Below are positions 43,382-54,478 of a stretch of 64,000 nt of DNA, in pieces (the first letter of the stretch is position 1; each line of letters begins with the position of its first letter). This DNA comes from Actinomucor elegans. Lineage: Eukaryota > Mucoromycota > Mucoromycetes > Mucorales > Mucoraceae. The translations under genes were made by a program, and so were the position numbers. Location of the stretch: NCBI GenBank assembly GCA_026027325.1, contig JAMSLZ010000008.1, positions 1,178,001 to 1,242,000 on the forward strand, in the 5' to 3' direction. Under the pieces are notes generated by a model. The model did not search any database, was not told the DNA's origin, and saw nothing but the letters and a program-made list of their open reading frames with translations.

Positions 43382-44983
43382 ACGTTTTTATATAAACTAG
43401 GGAACTTGGAATTGAATAAAGTATATCCAGTAGGAATAGAAAAAATAGGAGCTAATTTTCTACGGTATTTAATTGAGTGTAAAAGTAAAGATCAAAATAT
43501 GTCTGTTTGAATTTGATATTTACAATGAATAAAAAAAAAGAAATGCATTAAAAAAAGGCTACAGTATTTATACCATTCTTATTCGATCCAGCAGGTCCAT
43601 TTTAGAATGCGTAAAATTGCAGGATGCTATCATCTTTAATGATAGAAGAACCATTAACTATCTTATCTCCCACGACACAAACTATCGGATGATGAAATAA
43701 TAGTGATGGTGGACATTACTTTGAATGAGAGAAGCAAAGACATACACGAGTTAAAGAAAGGCTATTGGGCGTGAGACATGCAAAAATTTGTCATCAGGGC
43801 AGTCTCATTGGCTGCCTGTATCCATTGTCATGCTTATTTAGGATTTTAGGGTTTATGTCCAATCGTAAATACCTATTTCCAGTTCATCCTTAAGCGAATA
43901 CATAAAATCATGTGTGTACTTTTCCCTAATACCTGGTTTGGGCTTGCCGTCATCCGTTTCTGGCCAAAAAGGTGGTAAGTTTCATGAAATCATGATTTGC
44001 TTACTTAGTACAACTCATATTCTGCTATTCTAACGCAGAAATACAATGGGTTTCGATCCTCGACGCATAATGAAATGGATAAACTCTCCAGGACTTTTTG
44101 AAAGGGTGGGATTTTTTTTCTCTGCCTGTTGATTTGCTAAATATTTATAATGCTTGACGCGGTACTATAACAAACAGGGAATAACCAACTTGATCGGTAC
44201 GCGTAACACGAACTTTTTGTTAGGAGAGTGCTTCTCAAGCTTGGTCACGCGCTATGACTTTACGATGGGCTCACCAATTAAGCATAAAACAATAGGCACT
44301 TCTATACTTGCGCCACTCATTGTTGACTTGATTGACTTCTTGACTCGACTGACCACCTTTTCTTGATATGCACTTCGATACCAGCTGTATCTAATCTAGT
44401 TTCACTTATCTGATTTATTCGGCACTGATTGGCTTTTGTAAGTAGAATGAGAATGCACGAATCACCCATGTGTAAAACGTTACACATCTTAAGGTTACTT
44501 GAATAATAGATAGACACAAAATCCTATTTCGCGTTTTCTCAGTGTGCCATTAAGGTACACGTAAGAGAAATAAGATATTGAGAGTTAACCTCATGAAAGG
44601 AAAAAACTATTACTTATATAATGGAAACTTGAATAGAGATTTGTGATAGAAGGAAAGAGTGTTACTTGAAATAAGCGAGAATACAACTTGAATATTGCGT
44701 AATACTGTACTGAAACAAACCTGGTTCGCCATAATAATTTTTCAATATGGGCGCAGGAATAAGGAACTTGTATGCCAAAAAACAATTTATTACAGCACTA
44801 TCAGTACGTGTTTAAGCTTTGTGTTTTCAATAATTTTTTAAAGCATTTAATCCTCTTTTGAATGGCACTATTATTTTGGAGGGCCAAGATATAGCTTCAC
44901 TGAGTTGTCTAGAATACTCTTCTAGTATAAAAAATAAAAATGTATGTATTTTTTTTTAAAAAAAAACCTTTATCGTTATATAT

Positions 44984-45057
44984 TTATCCTGGCTCGTTGC
45001 CGGCTCTACCGATTTGACGGTTTACGGGGTTCTGATTATAGAGCTCATCGACGGCCT
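44984..45057 (-). pseudogene. orphan C-terminal exon or gene relic
   Basis: After a CTAG acceptor the minus strand reads AVDELYNQNPVNRQIGRAGN, then EPG and a stop, in a GC-richer block inside AT-rich DNA. The composition is clearly protein-like, but no upstream exon was found within several hundred bases, so it is either the end of a long-intron gene or a remnant. Confidence 0.3.
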
Positions 45058-45360
45058 CTAGTTTATAGTTCAGTGATTAATGAAATCAATTATACGCATA
45101 GTTTATTATTATAGTTGCGACACTCATTACTGAAGAAGTGGAAGGATTCTACATTTAATAATATACATTTCGTTTGGTTCTGTGCTTAATTAGATGTAGC
45201 TATCCTTAGAAAAATGGGCCTCCTGAGACAAAATAGTAACCAACAAGATTTTGCTATTATTTTATCAAGTACAATGAGTATATCATACTTTACCTATTAA
45301 TCGTAAATTACTACATACGTTTGATATTAATTGGGTCTAATGATCGATAAATTTCTCAAT

Positions 45361-45425
45361 TGGCCTTGGTTCAATGTTATAACTGATACATATATCATGC
45401 TTAGAATGAATTACTGCAATTAATA
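45361..45425 (+). repeat. dispersed repeat family copy
   Basis: GGCCTTGGTTCAATGTTATA, then AGAATGAATTACTGCAATTA; a diverged plus-orientation copy. Confidence 0.7.
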
Positions 45426-45584
45426 CACCCTTCTATTCGATTAAAACGCTTTAAATATGTTTTATAGTATATGATTATAGCTTTAATTTATCAATACTTT
45501 ACTTCAGCTAGTAGGCCTAATGATATCCTCTCTCTCTCTTGATCCTAACTCAAAACCCCATCTTAAGTAATGTATACTCAGAAC

Positions 45585-45597
45585 AGGTTACTACATC

Positions 45598-45633
<36 letters not shown>

Positions 45634-45656
45634 TATTAAAGGTTACTACATCTATT
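45585..45656. mobile_element. poly(T)/poly(A) insertion with 17-bp target-site duplication
   Basis: The 17-mer AGGTTACTACATCTATT occurs at 45585-45601 and again at 45640-45656. Between them lie only a T run (33 T counting the last duplicated bases) and GTATTAAA. Read on the minus strand this is a tiny sequence TTTAATAC followed by a poly(A) tail and flanked by a long direct repeat, the signature of target-primed reverse transcription. It interrupts the 3' part of a dispersed repeat copy (45540-45590). Confidence 0.85.
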
Positions 45657-45853
45657 AGAGCCTTTATTAAAGAGAAAAATGTTATCTATTGAACTAGTTT
45701 TTATTTCAGATAAAAACCACATTTGAGCTAACTAGCGCATTACAATTGTTTACTGGTTCGATGGTTTTGCCTAAATAGTTTTAAAGTAGAAAAACAGCAA
45801 TTTTTATTAAGACAATTTTGTACATGTATTAGGTAATTTTATGTCAGTGCTAG

Positions 45854-47975
45854 CTATTTCTTGGAAACAATTCTCTCTTGGATCTCAGCACGACACAAAG
45901 GGCTAAACAAGACGGACACAAATATTAACAAACATTATCCAAGGAAAAACCTGACACATAAGTTATGATGAGACTTACCATAAAGCTAATGCTTCCGCAC
46001 AATTCCTCCCAAAGCCATCGTGTCCGCAGGGTAATAACTTTGTATTTTTCATTTCGGAAAAGCAAATAGTACATAATGGGCCATCCCATTCATATTCAAT
46101 TGCTTCACTGTCCTTTTCTAAATAAGACTCAACAACAATAGTAGCTTCGCTGACAGACTTGAAATTAGTCACTGGCGGAGAGAATAACCAAGGTTGGTTA
46201 CCGAGGTTCACCAATACATGCTGATAACCAGTAAGACTAATAGTAGGAAAAAGTCCTAGCGTAACCGTATCGTCCGCCAAATTTAACTGTCCAAACCCTG
46301 CAGTCAAGCATTGATCTTGACCATTCATATAAAAAGTGCATTGTTTCTCATCTAAATCAATAAGGCAGCCTAGAACATCGCCTACTTTACGATTTACTTT
46401 TTCTTTGCATTTGGCATATATTCTTTCTCCAGATGACCAAATAGCGGATCGATATGTATCAAAAGCAAATCCATTCTGGGATAGTGAGAGAGAAGGATGA
46501 ATACTTGTTTGGATGATTCAACATTGGACTTACTCTGTCATCGCCTATACCACTTCCATCTTGCGGTGATAATAGACATTTAGAGGTACCCCAGCCTATC
46601 TGCATGACGCCACTCGTCAAGAGTAATACTTCATAATACCACCTTCCACTGTTTGCAATGCAAGTATTGGCACGGACGGACTCAAAGAAGTGTGTATCGT
46701 TACGAACTTCTAAACGGTTTGCACTTAATTTGCAATGGCTTGTGTGATCAATATGATTCAAATGTGTCCTAGGTAAGGCGGTATCCGTAGAAAACGTGTC
46801 TTTGTCTGGTGTCTAAAGAAAATAGAGTTCTATTAGCTCACGTTTTGGATACTTGCTCTTTGAATCAAAGGCATCACCTGTAAACATTCCTTTTGAAATA
46901 CATGTTCTAGAGACCACCATAATGAATGCCGTAATTGCATTAACTCAAACCAAGTGTCGCGTTCTCTTTCTGATTTGGGTATGATAGGTTGAGCCGCCTT
47001 TGCCGAGGGAAATGAAGCATATTTGCCGCTTATGTGGCTATCAGATATGTTTCCGTTTGTTGAAATGATTGATTGTCTTTTCTTTAAATCGCTTCTTCTT
47101 TTCAATTTTGACTTGCATATCAAGAACACATGCTTCAAATCCTGATAGACCTTTCGTCCACTAAATGATTGACGTTTGGAAGTTACAAGCGTTGAATCAG
47201 ATACATCTGAAAGCAACGATCGCGGCTGCTGTTGCTGCATATATTGTATGATAGACATCTTGAGCTCTACTTCTTCGTGGACACGTTCCAAGACATGAAC
47301 AATCTGATATTGGCTTATAAGCTTCTGTTTGATACAACCTGTCATTGCAAAACTTTCGAGGGCTAACAAAGAATAGAGCCTTAGCATGAGGTCTGAAGAG
47401 TCATCCATTAAAGAACTCATCAAAATATCGCCTATTTGATCTATCCACATTGACTCAATCAGGTTTCCAGCATACTTCTGTGCTAGTATAGACCAAATAA
47501 TGTTTTGGTTAATAGATATTGGTACAAATTGATCCTCATCGCGTTTTGCATTATTGATTTGTGTCAAAAAGCGTATTGATGTGTTCTGAAGCACTTCTTT
47601 GCCAGGAATCTCTGAAAAATCAATGATATGTTTAACAAAGGCCATAGATACTGGACAATCGTATTTTAATTCGGTTGTCATTGTCGATAGGAAAGCAATA
47701 TAGCCTTCATCTAGTGATATAATGTGGTTAATGATACAGCAAAAAAAATTGCAGTTATATATACCTTGTCCAGTAATTGTAAATAGATTCTGTAGTGCTC
47801 TACTCATACCATGCAACCTATTGATATACGGTGACATGGTAGCATCTTGATTTTCAGGTAAAGCATCTGTATCCAGTTGATCTTCAAAATCGATTTCAGC
47901 AGCAGGATCTGGCTGGTTTTGTGCTATTGCCAGCACCCTCCGCCAGGTCAATTGAACTCCAGGATAATTTGTCAT
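45854..47975 (-). CDS. SPRY/B30.2 plus RING-finger protein (RSPRY1-like E3 ubiquitin ligase)
   Basis: Five exons (47765-47975, 46878-47710, 46534-46812, 45979-46475, 45854-45902) give 622 aa. The N-terminal ~380 residues look like an armadillo-like helical region. A SPRY domain at about 400-555 follows: CIANSGRWYYEVLLLTSGVM, QIGWGTSK, IDLDEKQCTFYMNGQDQ, TVTLGLFPTISL. The end is a C3HC4 RING: CTICFSEMKNTKLLPCGHDG ... NCAEAL, completed across the last intron by CPLCRAEIQER. Helical region, SPRY and C-terminal RING is the order of animal RSPRY1. The RING implies E3 activity; the SPRY probably binds substrate. The 54-bp first intron has no in-frame stop, so its retention would add 18 residues without breaking the frame. 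Confidence 0.9.
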
Positions 47976-48284
47976 CTTGAGTGTTTGTATTAATATATAA
48001 AAGCAAACAAGTAAAAAAAAAAAAAAATAGGCTAACTGACACTATAAATACAGATCTGCGAAAAAGAAACCCGACTTAATTATTTGTTTGATCTGTAGTA
48101 CACCGAGGCTAATATAGTAAGGGAAAAAGAGGAAGATCAGTAAAAGAAAGACATCGTAAAATACAACTGAAGAAACCCAAAGAATGTAAACAATACCATG
48201 GTATGATTCAGCTTCATTGTCCTTTATCATCATTATCGAAACTGCACAATCAACTGCACATATTATAGCTTATTTATTAGATTA

Positions 48285-49849
48285 TCAGACTTGATTAAAA
48301 GCCAATAGGTTATTGTTGGGACTAGAACTCTTTTGAGAGTCAAATATGACCTTGTCTTTGGTGGCGGCCGCTTTGATAGCATTGTACACTTCCTGAGCAG
48401 TGTTGTATTGGTTTTTGCTCATCAGATTAGCAGCAATGCCAGCGACATGAGGACTTGCCATACTTGTACCATCCATAGATTTGGAAGAATCAGGCCCATC
48501 AATGTAAGAACTGACTATATTAGCTCCAGGAGCATATATAGAAACGCATTCGCCCACATCAGAAAATTTGGGAACATTGTCATTGATATCAATGGCTCCA
48601 ACCGCGAATACATTGGGATTAGATGATGGAGAGAAGAAGCAAGCATCAGTACCAGCATTTCCGGCAGAAGCAAATACAGGAATATTGTATTTGAGCACCA
48701 AGTTGTTTAATGCTTCATCTAATAGTCTTGATTTGGGCCCACTCAAAGAGAGGTTCACTAAGCTTTTTCCGGGAACTGCGTTCTTGATGACGTGCTCAAT
48801 GCCTTTGAGCAATCCAGAAGTAGAACCGTCGCCAACTTTGTTCAATATTTTGACAGCCTTTACCTGAGCGCTCTTTGATACGCCATATTCTCGCCCAATA
48901 ATCTTTCCTGATACATGCGTACCTGTTTTGAATGAAATAACTGTGAGTGTTATCGTTTTTATTTGTATACATCGATACTCATTACCATGTCCACCCATAT
49001 CTGAGTTATCTTCTTGTTTAATCATATTTGCAGAATGAGAAGCACGGCCTCCAAAGTCCATATGATCAGTGTATACACCAGTATCAAGAACATACACGTC
49101 AATGCCATGCCTGTAACCAAACTCGTTAATAGGAATGAACTTGCTTTGGATTTATAAAGAATTTACCCTCCCATGGTGTCATACTCATATTCGTCAAGAT
49201 CGCCTCTTTCACGTTGATTTATACGGGCTAGACCCCAGTTAGCGGATGAACCAGTCTGTACTTTCCTTACATCCTTTCTACTAACAATAGGGTCTTTCTT
49301 CTCATTATCATCGTCACCGTCACCATCACCATCAACATCATTATCGTCATCATCGTCACCATCGCCATCGTCCAAGTCGCGCTTTTTATGACGGACAAAT
49401 AGCTCCTCTTTAGTTGGACGAATATGAGTACTCTTGAACACTTGGTTTTGCTCTACATAATCAATAGCTGTTTGTTGGTAAAGATATTCCAAGAAAGCAT
49501 GATCAGAAAATATGCCAGCTACTGCCACAAAGTCCGGACCAATGCTGATGTGATCCAATGCCATGATCGCACTGTTTGCTGCAGCAGAGAACCCTTGATT
49601 CTCTTCCAACTCGGTTTGCTGTACCCTACGAACAGAAGTCAAGAAATCACGATGGTGGGCCAAGAGCATATTGTTGGCTAAGCTTTTAGTGTTAGTGATA
49701 AACTATTCAATGACCTTGGTTCATTTACCTGCTGTTCTAGAAACAGAAGTCTTGAATTTAATGATGTGGGTTGGCTCGTTTTCGTCCAATTGACCAAAAA
49801 CCAGACCAGCAATAGTTGCAATAATACCCAATTGAAGTACAGAACGCAT
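48285..49849 (-). CDS. secreted subtilisin-like serine protease (S8A, proteinase K-like)
   Basis: Four exons (49729-49849, 49167-49677, 48986-49110, 48285-48922) give 464 aa. Residues 1-19 are a signal peptide (MRSVLQLGIIATIAGLVFG). The inhibitor I9 propeptide spans about 25-125 (THIIKFKTSV ... AIDYVEQNQVF). A KKR site near 139, suited to a Kex2-type processing enzyme, precedes an unusual Asp/Gly run of about 30 residues. The mature part starts near SANWGLARINQRERG. Catalytic triad: Asp220 (YVLDTGVYTDH), His255 (GHGTHVSG, split by an intron) and Ser406 (GTSMASPHVAG), with oxyanion Asn in PVFASAGNAGTDA. The final residues show no membrane or GPI signal, so secretion or vacuolar delivery is likely. 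Confidence 0.95.
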
Positions 49850-50310
49850 TTTTTTTATTAGGTTTAATGAACAAAATCGTTCAGCTAAGTAAGATCATCT
49901 TTATATAACACTGTATTTTGTTTATTAGCTATATGAAATGATTCCGAGCTCATTGATTATTTACCGTGTATCTTTATTACCGACTAGTTCCCTCTTTCTA
50001 TTGTTTGTTACGATTGCATTTGATTGGTTCAGAAATGGAAGCCTTCCTTTTTATGCTGATGCCAAATATAAAATCTCAGCCACTTCTACTGAGCCACTAC
50101 TGGGCAGGGGTTCGTTATCTTTCAATAAATGCATGAATTGATGGATAATTTAGCATCTTATCCAATGGAAACCACCTCATGGAGCCTGCCTGGGATTTAT
50201 TTTTGTCAGGCGAGAAGCCTTATAAAAGGAATCCTCTATCTTGTTCTTCTAAGTTCTATACTACACTAGAAATTTTTACTATTTCCCAAGCAACATTAAA
50301 TAATTCAAAT
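49850..50310. other. intergenic region between divergent protease and unknown gene
   Basis: Shared upstream region. An in-frame ATG at 50179 could extend the unknown protein, but the 44 extra residues look like leader, so 50311 is preferred. Confidence 0.5.
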
Positions 50311-51002
50311 ATGTATTATCAACCGCCACATCAAACTCCAGAGGATGATCTGGTCGACGAACGATGGGATACCGATTTGGGATTCTATCCTTCGGAGTCA
50401 TCTCTAAAAGAACAGCCTGCAGAAACGCAATATAAAAGTATCAGCTATAATGACGGCAAGAAGCAGGTAAGATCAGCAAAAAATGATAAGGAATCAACAC
50501 TCAATATATTTATTAGTTCTCTTCACCACGTTCTATATCTTCAGACTCTTTTGAAAAGATCAATGATCTAAGTACGGCCTTTTTTAGAGAAGATGTAACT
50601 TGCAACGAGCAATGTAAAGACTATTTTCAAAGAGTTTCTCCTATTATCGTTGTAGATATGGCTTCACCGTTACCGACGCCTTCTGTTTCTGAAGAGGAAG
50701 AGCAATATAACAAACCTTTTGAACTATGTGGGGTAGCAACAGCTAATGAAGAAGATTTTTCCATTATATCTTTGAACGAGCTCTCGTTGAATGAATGTGT
50801 TACAGCTTCGAAACAGCAAGATGCCGAAACTGATACGTCTTTGAAATATAAGACACCAGAGAGCATTGAAAGCTATCATCTCAGTCTTGTACAACACTAT
50901 CTGGACATAATGCTGCGCAAAATTGATCTATCTAACATCTTGCAAACACTACCTGATGTTTATGTAACCTACATTCAAGAGATAAAAAACTCCTTAGACT
51001 AA
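50311..51002 (+). CDS. hypothetical acidic protein with C-terminal helical motif
   Basis: Two exons (50311-50466, 50517-51002) with a 50-bp intron give 213 aa. The first 150 residues are hydrophilic and acidic (TPEDDLVDERWDTDLGFYPS; PLPTPSVSEEEEQYNKPFEL). Near 130-145 SIISLNELSLNECVT has an alternating hydrophobic pattern. The last 45 residues look like a folded helical unit: YHLSLVQHYLDIMLRKIDLS followed by LQTLPDVYVTYIQEIKNSL. I know no matching family. Frame, splice sites and codon use support a real gene; function unknown. Confidence 0.7.
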
Positions 51003-51314
51003 ACTCTTCTTATATACCCTTTCAGTTTATCCATAGTTATATATTCATTGTTATTGTATCATATATAATAAAAGTACCACTACGTACCATTTCATTACCG
51101 TTCTCAATTTAATACAAAAAAAAGTCCTTCATCTAATCTACGCTTTCTTATTGTAATTAACGAGCTAGATTTACCAGATGGGTAATCCGCGGCTTTGACA
51201 TTGTCTATTCAAGTTGTGTCACATCTCAAAGTTAGATCTTCAACCATATAAATACGGTAAAAAGCTTATCACCCATCTTTTTCTTTTCTTCACCAATTTT
51301 CAAAAAAAAAAAAA

Positions 51315-52373
51315 ATGGGTAGACTCCAAGGAAAGACTGTATTCATGTAATTCATTATCCAATTTTACTAGTAGTATTTTACTTACAACTTGCATAGCAC
51401 AGGTGCCTCTGCAGGTATCGGTGAAGCAAGTGCGCGTCAATTTGCTGACGAAGGATGTAACTTGGTAACCATCAAGCCCTATCACATCAATGAAATAAGA
51501 TCAATAACTCCTCACTATAGATTCTTACTGCTCGACGCGTCGAAAAACTCGAACAATTGAAGTCGGAATTACTCAAAGCTCATCCCAACATTTATGTCCA
51601 TGCTGTTGGACTTGACGTTCGCGAAAAGAAGCAGATCGATACAGTGGTAGCTGAATTACCCGAACAAGTTAAAAATGTCGACGTGTTATTGAACAATGCC
51701 GGTATGGTCATTGGTACTGATCCTTTAGTGGAAGTTGAGGAGACTGTTGTGGATCAAATGCTGGCTACCAACGTGAAAGGTCTTGTGTTTTTGACACAAG
51801 CTCTTGTTCCTGGTATGAAGGAACGCGGTGCTGGCCATGTTATTAACCTTGGCTCTATTGCTGGTAAACAAGCTTATGGTGGAGGAAGTATTTATTGTGG
51901 TAAAGTATATGAAACAAGGCCCTTTAGAAAGATTTTTCTCACGTTTTTCTTAAAATGGGATAAGCTACCAAGTTTGCAGTTGATGCTATTACAAAAGCTT
52001 TGGCAATTGAACTGGTAGATACACCTATTCGCGTTAGCCAAATCTGCCCTGGCATGGTTAATACTGAATTCTCGACCATTCGCTTCCGTGGTGATAAGGA
52101 TAAGGCAGATAATGTTTATAAGGGTTTGCAGCCTTTAGTTGCTGATGATATTGGTAAGGTACTAGAGAAAAGAAAAGTTCGTGTATTAATTTTCATTTTC
52201 TTAGCTGAAATAATTGTGTTTACTGCTGGTCGTCCTGCCCATGTAAACATTGCTGACGTGCTTGGTAATGGTTAACACCTTCTGCAGCATATAAAAATAT
52301 TAACGGTTTGCTTGTAATAGTTTTCCCTGTGAATCAAGCTGATTCAAAGACCGTTTACCGTCGTACAGAATAG
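51315..52373 (+). CDS. NADP-dependent short-chain dehydrogenase (classical SDR, YMR226C/YdfG-like)
   Basis: Six exons (51315-51346, 51398-51464, 51521-51899, 51965-52153, 52205-52264, 52321-52373) give 259 aa. The Rossmann motif TGASAGIGEASARQFADEG lies at residues 12-30. ARR after the second strand favours NADP. NNAG follows at about 90, then GHVINLGSIAGKQAYGGG with the catalytic Ser, and YCATK with catalytic Tyr and Lys (joined across an intron). ICPGMVNTEFS and the end ADVLVFPVNQA complete the fold. The group includes yeast YMR226C and bacterial YdfG, which oxidise 3-hydroxy acids such as L-allo-threonine or serine. Without the last 56-bp intron the protein would stop early at 52275; splicing restores the conserved family C-terminus. 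Confidence 0.94.
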
Positions 52374-54478
52374 TGCTTTATCTGGTCCATATCGCCTTAT
52401 TCGTTTCCAGCCTGATCTTTCTACTGTTTTATCTCTTGATATCTAATAAACAGCCATGGATCATAGAGGAAAAATTCGAAAACTACGGACCGGCCTGATA
52501 GTTTATATTTAACAAGCCTCTCTTTATCAACTTTTATGCGACAAACAAAATATTAATACATATTTTGAGCTATAAGAAGCAAAATTCCATTACTAACCAT
52601 GACTTTGAAATGCCTTTAATCACATAAAAAGACACAAGCAATCTCTACCACCGCCAATCTAAAAGGCTTTAATTATATATACGTTTACGTTTATTGCGTT
52701 AAACACTTCATTCTTCATAATGTAGTTGGCAGGTTCTAACGTCAAATAGTATATTTGCTTGAATAAGCCTCTAACAATCTTGTTAGTTTCTTGTACTAAC
52801 AGTACAGTAATAGGAGATTAGCTAAACCTTCTAACATCATACAACTATGTGGTATCTAATATATTTCAAGCTATGATGTAGAGCATTCTTGGCTCTTCTT
52901 TTTTTTAACTTACACATTCAAAACTTTGCATTCCCTTTTGTTTCTTTTGAAATTGATTGAAATTATTTATTCATTCTAATATATATATATATAAGAAATG
53001 AAGCCGAAGGACATAAAGAACTAAGAAAGATATTTCTTTTTTTTTTTTTGTAAAAGGAGTACCTCTCTGGTTTTATTTATACACCCTCAAACTATTGAAC
53101 CTAGGAAGCAAGAATATGAACTTAAAGTCTTGCATGTTTTCGTATACTGGAGCGAAGTAAAGTTCAAACAAAATTTTGGGCAGAATGCAAGCTTCTCACC
53201 TCTACCTGAAGGGCCTCCAGAGGGCTACAATAGCCGAGTGAGTGTAGTGAGCATAGGACGGGCTAGTCAAGCATGCATTAGAACATGATGCTATTGCATA
53301 TGATGAAATTTGGGGACAAAAACTGGTTGCAAATTATTAATATTACCAACATAGATGTATCTGCCAATGACATTTACCAACTGAAGACAAGAGCTGGCTA
53401 TTAGTTGATATCATTAATGTTTCAACGACATGTCGTACCTTCCAAGAAAGTTGGTATGCTCATTTCATTCAAAATAATAGCTTACTATGGAGCGAAGGTA
53501 CTAATAAACTTCTGTAAGTATGTTAATTGGGGGATAGAATAATGACTAAAATATCTGCGTATAGATCATCTTCATTCATTTGCCTCCTCGACAATATTAT
53601 CGAAATAAGGCCTCTTCAGAACCAAGTCGAAGGGTCTATAATCTGCTAGGCGGTTGATAGAATAAATGGTGTACAAAGTTTCCCTAAAGAATCAAAGGAG
53701 AAGATTGCGGAATTCCAAAATAACAATTATAATTATGCCGATTTTGAATTCATGGAAGCCATAGAAATTGATGAAAGTAAGAAACACAAAGATGCAAATG
53801 CTTGTGTCGCTCAACCATTGTAGATGTGTTATATTAATATAATGCATATGTTACTTACTATGTTTGTTCATAAAGCGAGTTGATAAAATATGTTATGAAA
53901 AATTCAGAAATGTCGTATATAACATCTATTTGTCAAGAATATCTTTAAATTCATTGCAGGTTTTTCTTCCTCATTGACAACTATCTAAAAACTATTTATA
54001 TTCGTTTCTTGTTTTAGATATAGTTCTAATATAATAAGAAGTGGTAGGAGTCAGCGACCTGATCACAAAGTGAATGTGTAGAGTAGCATGTACTTAAAAT
54101 ATTGTAATGTCTGGAGAATGTAACCCAGAAAAACCCCCAGATTAGCGATGCAATTAAAAATAAAACTGGAGCATGCTCCATTACAAAAAATATAAATAGC
54201 TCTTTTTGCTTTCCTGTCATTGATTATTATGTGAGCCGTTATGTACAGTGCCTAGAAACACTTCATTGCTATTGAAAGATTGCCAAACAAAGCCTAATTT
54301 ATAACGGAGTTCGCATAACCCCAACTTCGAATGGCGTGTATGCGATTGAATAGTGGAATATCTTTTTTCACGTTATGGAGAAGTGAGGACATGTACAAAC
54401 ATATTATCTGCACTTATCATTTGTAACAAAAGATGATTGCAATAATAACTCTGGTATAATAAAGTTTCCTTTTTACTG
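52374..54478. other. 2.1-kb region with a decayed coding relic
   Basis: Besides the relic at 53060-53823 it holds an (AT)8 tract near 52978-52995, a T15 run near 53036, and AT-rich DNA. The 3' end of the hydratase gene begins at 54479. Confidence 0.6.
53060..53823 (+). pseudogene. decayed multi-exon gene of unknown family
   Basis: From about 53085 a 65-codon open stretch reads HPQTIEPRKQEYELKVLHVF, NFGQNASFSPLPEGPPEGYN and SRVSVVSIGRASQ. After a shift the neighbouring frame continues ALEHDAIAYDEIWGQKLVAN, then a stop, then TEDKSWLLVDIINVSTTCRT, FQESWYAHFIQNNSLLWSEG. After a possible intron the text resumes (SSFICLLDNIIEIRPLQNQ, stop, RINGVQSFPKESKEKIAEFQ, NNNYNYADFEFMEAIEID). At least three stops and one frameshift make it non-functional as one chain. 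I do not recognise the family. The GC-richer block near 53205-53270 is part of it. Confidence 0.5.

Larger units (their letters stand above)
43382..45853. other. 2.4-kb gene-poor region with repeats, a poly(T) insertion and an orphan exon
   Basis: Holds the permease promoter, short coding-like scraps near 43910-44110 (PGLGLPSSVSGQKG, then after an apparent intron MGFDPRRIMKWINSPGLFER in a different frame), an orphan exon at 44984-45057, and dispersed repeat copies at 45361-45425 and 45540-45656. The second copy is split by a poly(T) insertion. Nothing else supported. Confidence 0.55.

Noticed and set aside
44047..44063. TTTCGATCCTC resembling a tRNA B box
   Set aside because: No A box at the right distance and no acceptor-stem pairing.
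52265..52275. Apparent premature stop or frameshift at the end of the SDR gene
   Set aside because: A canonical 56-bp intron removes it and restores the family C-terminus.
53205..53275. GC-richer block considered as a tRNA or other structured RNA
   Set aside because: No cloverleaf or known RNA motif could be formed; it reads open in the frame of the surrounding coding relic.
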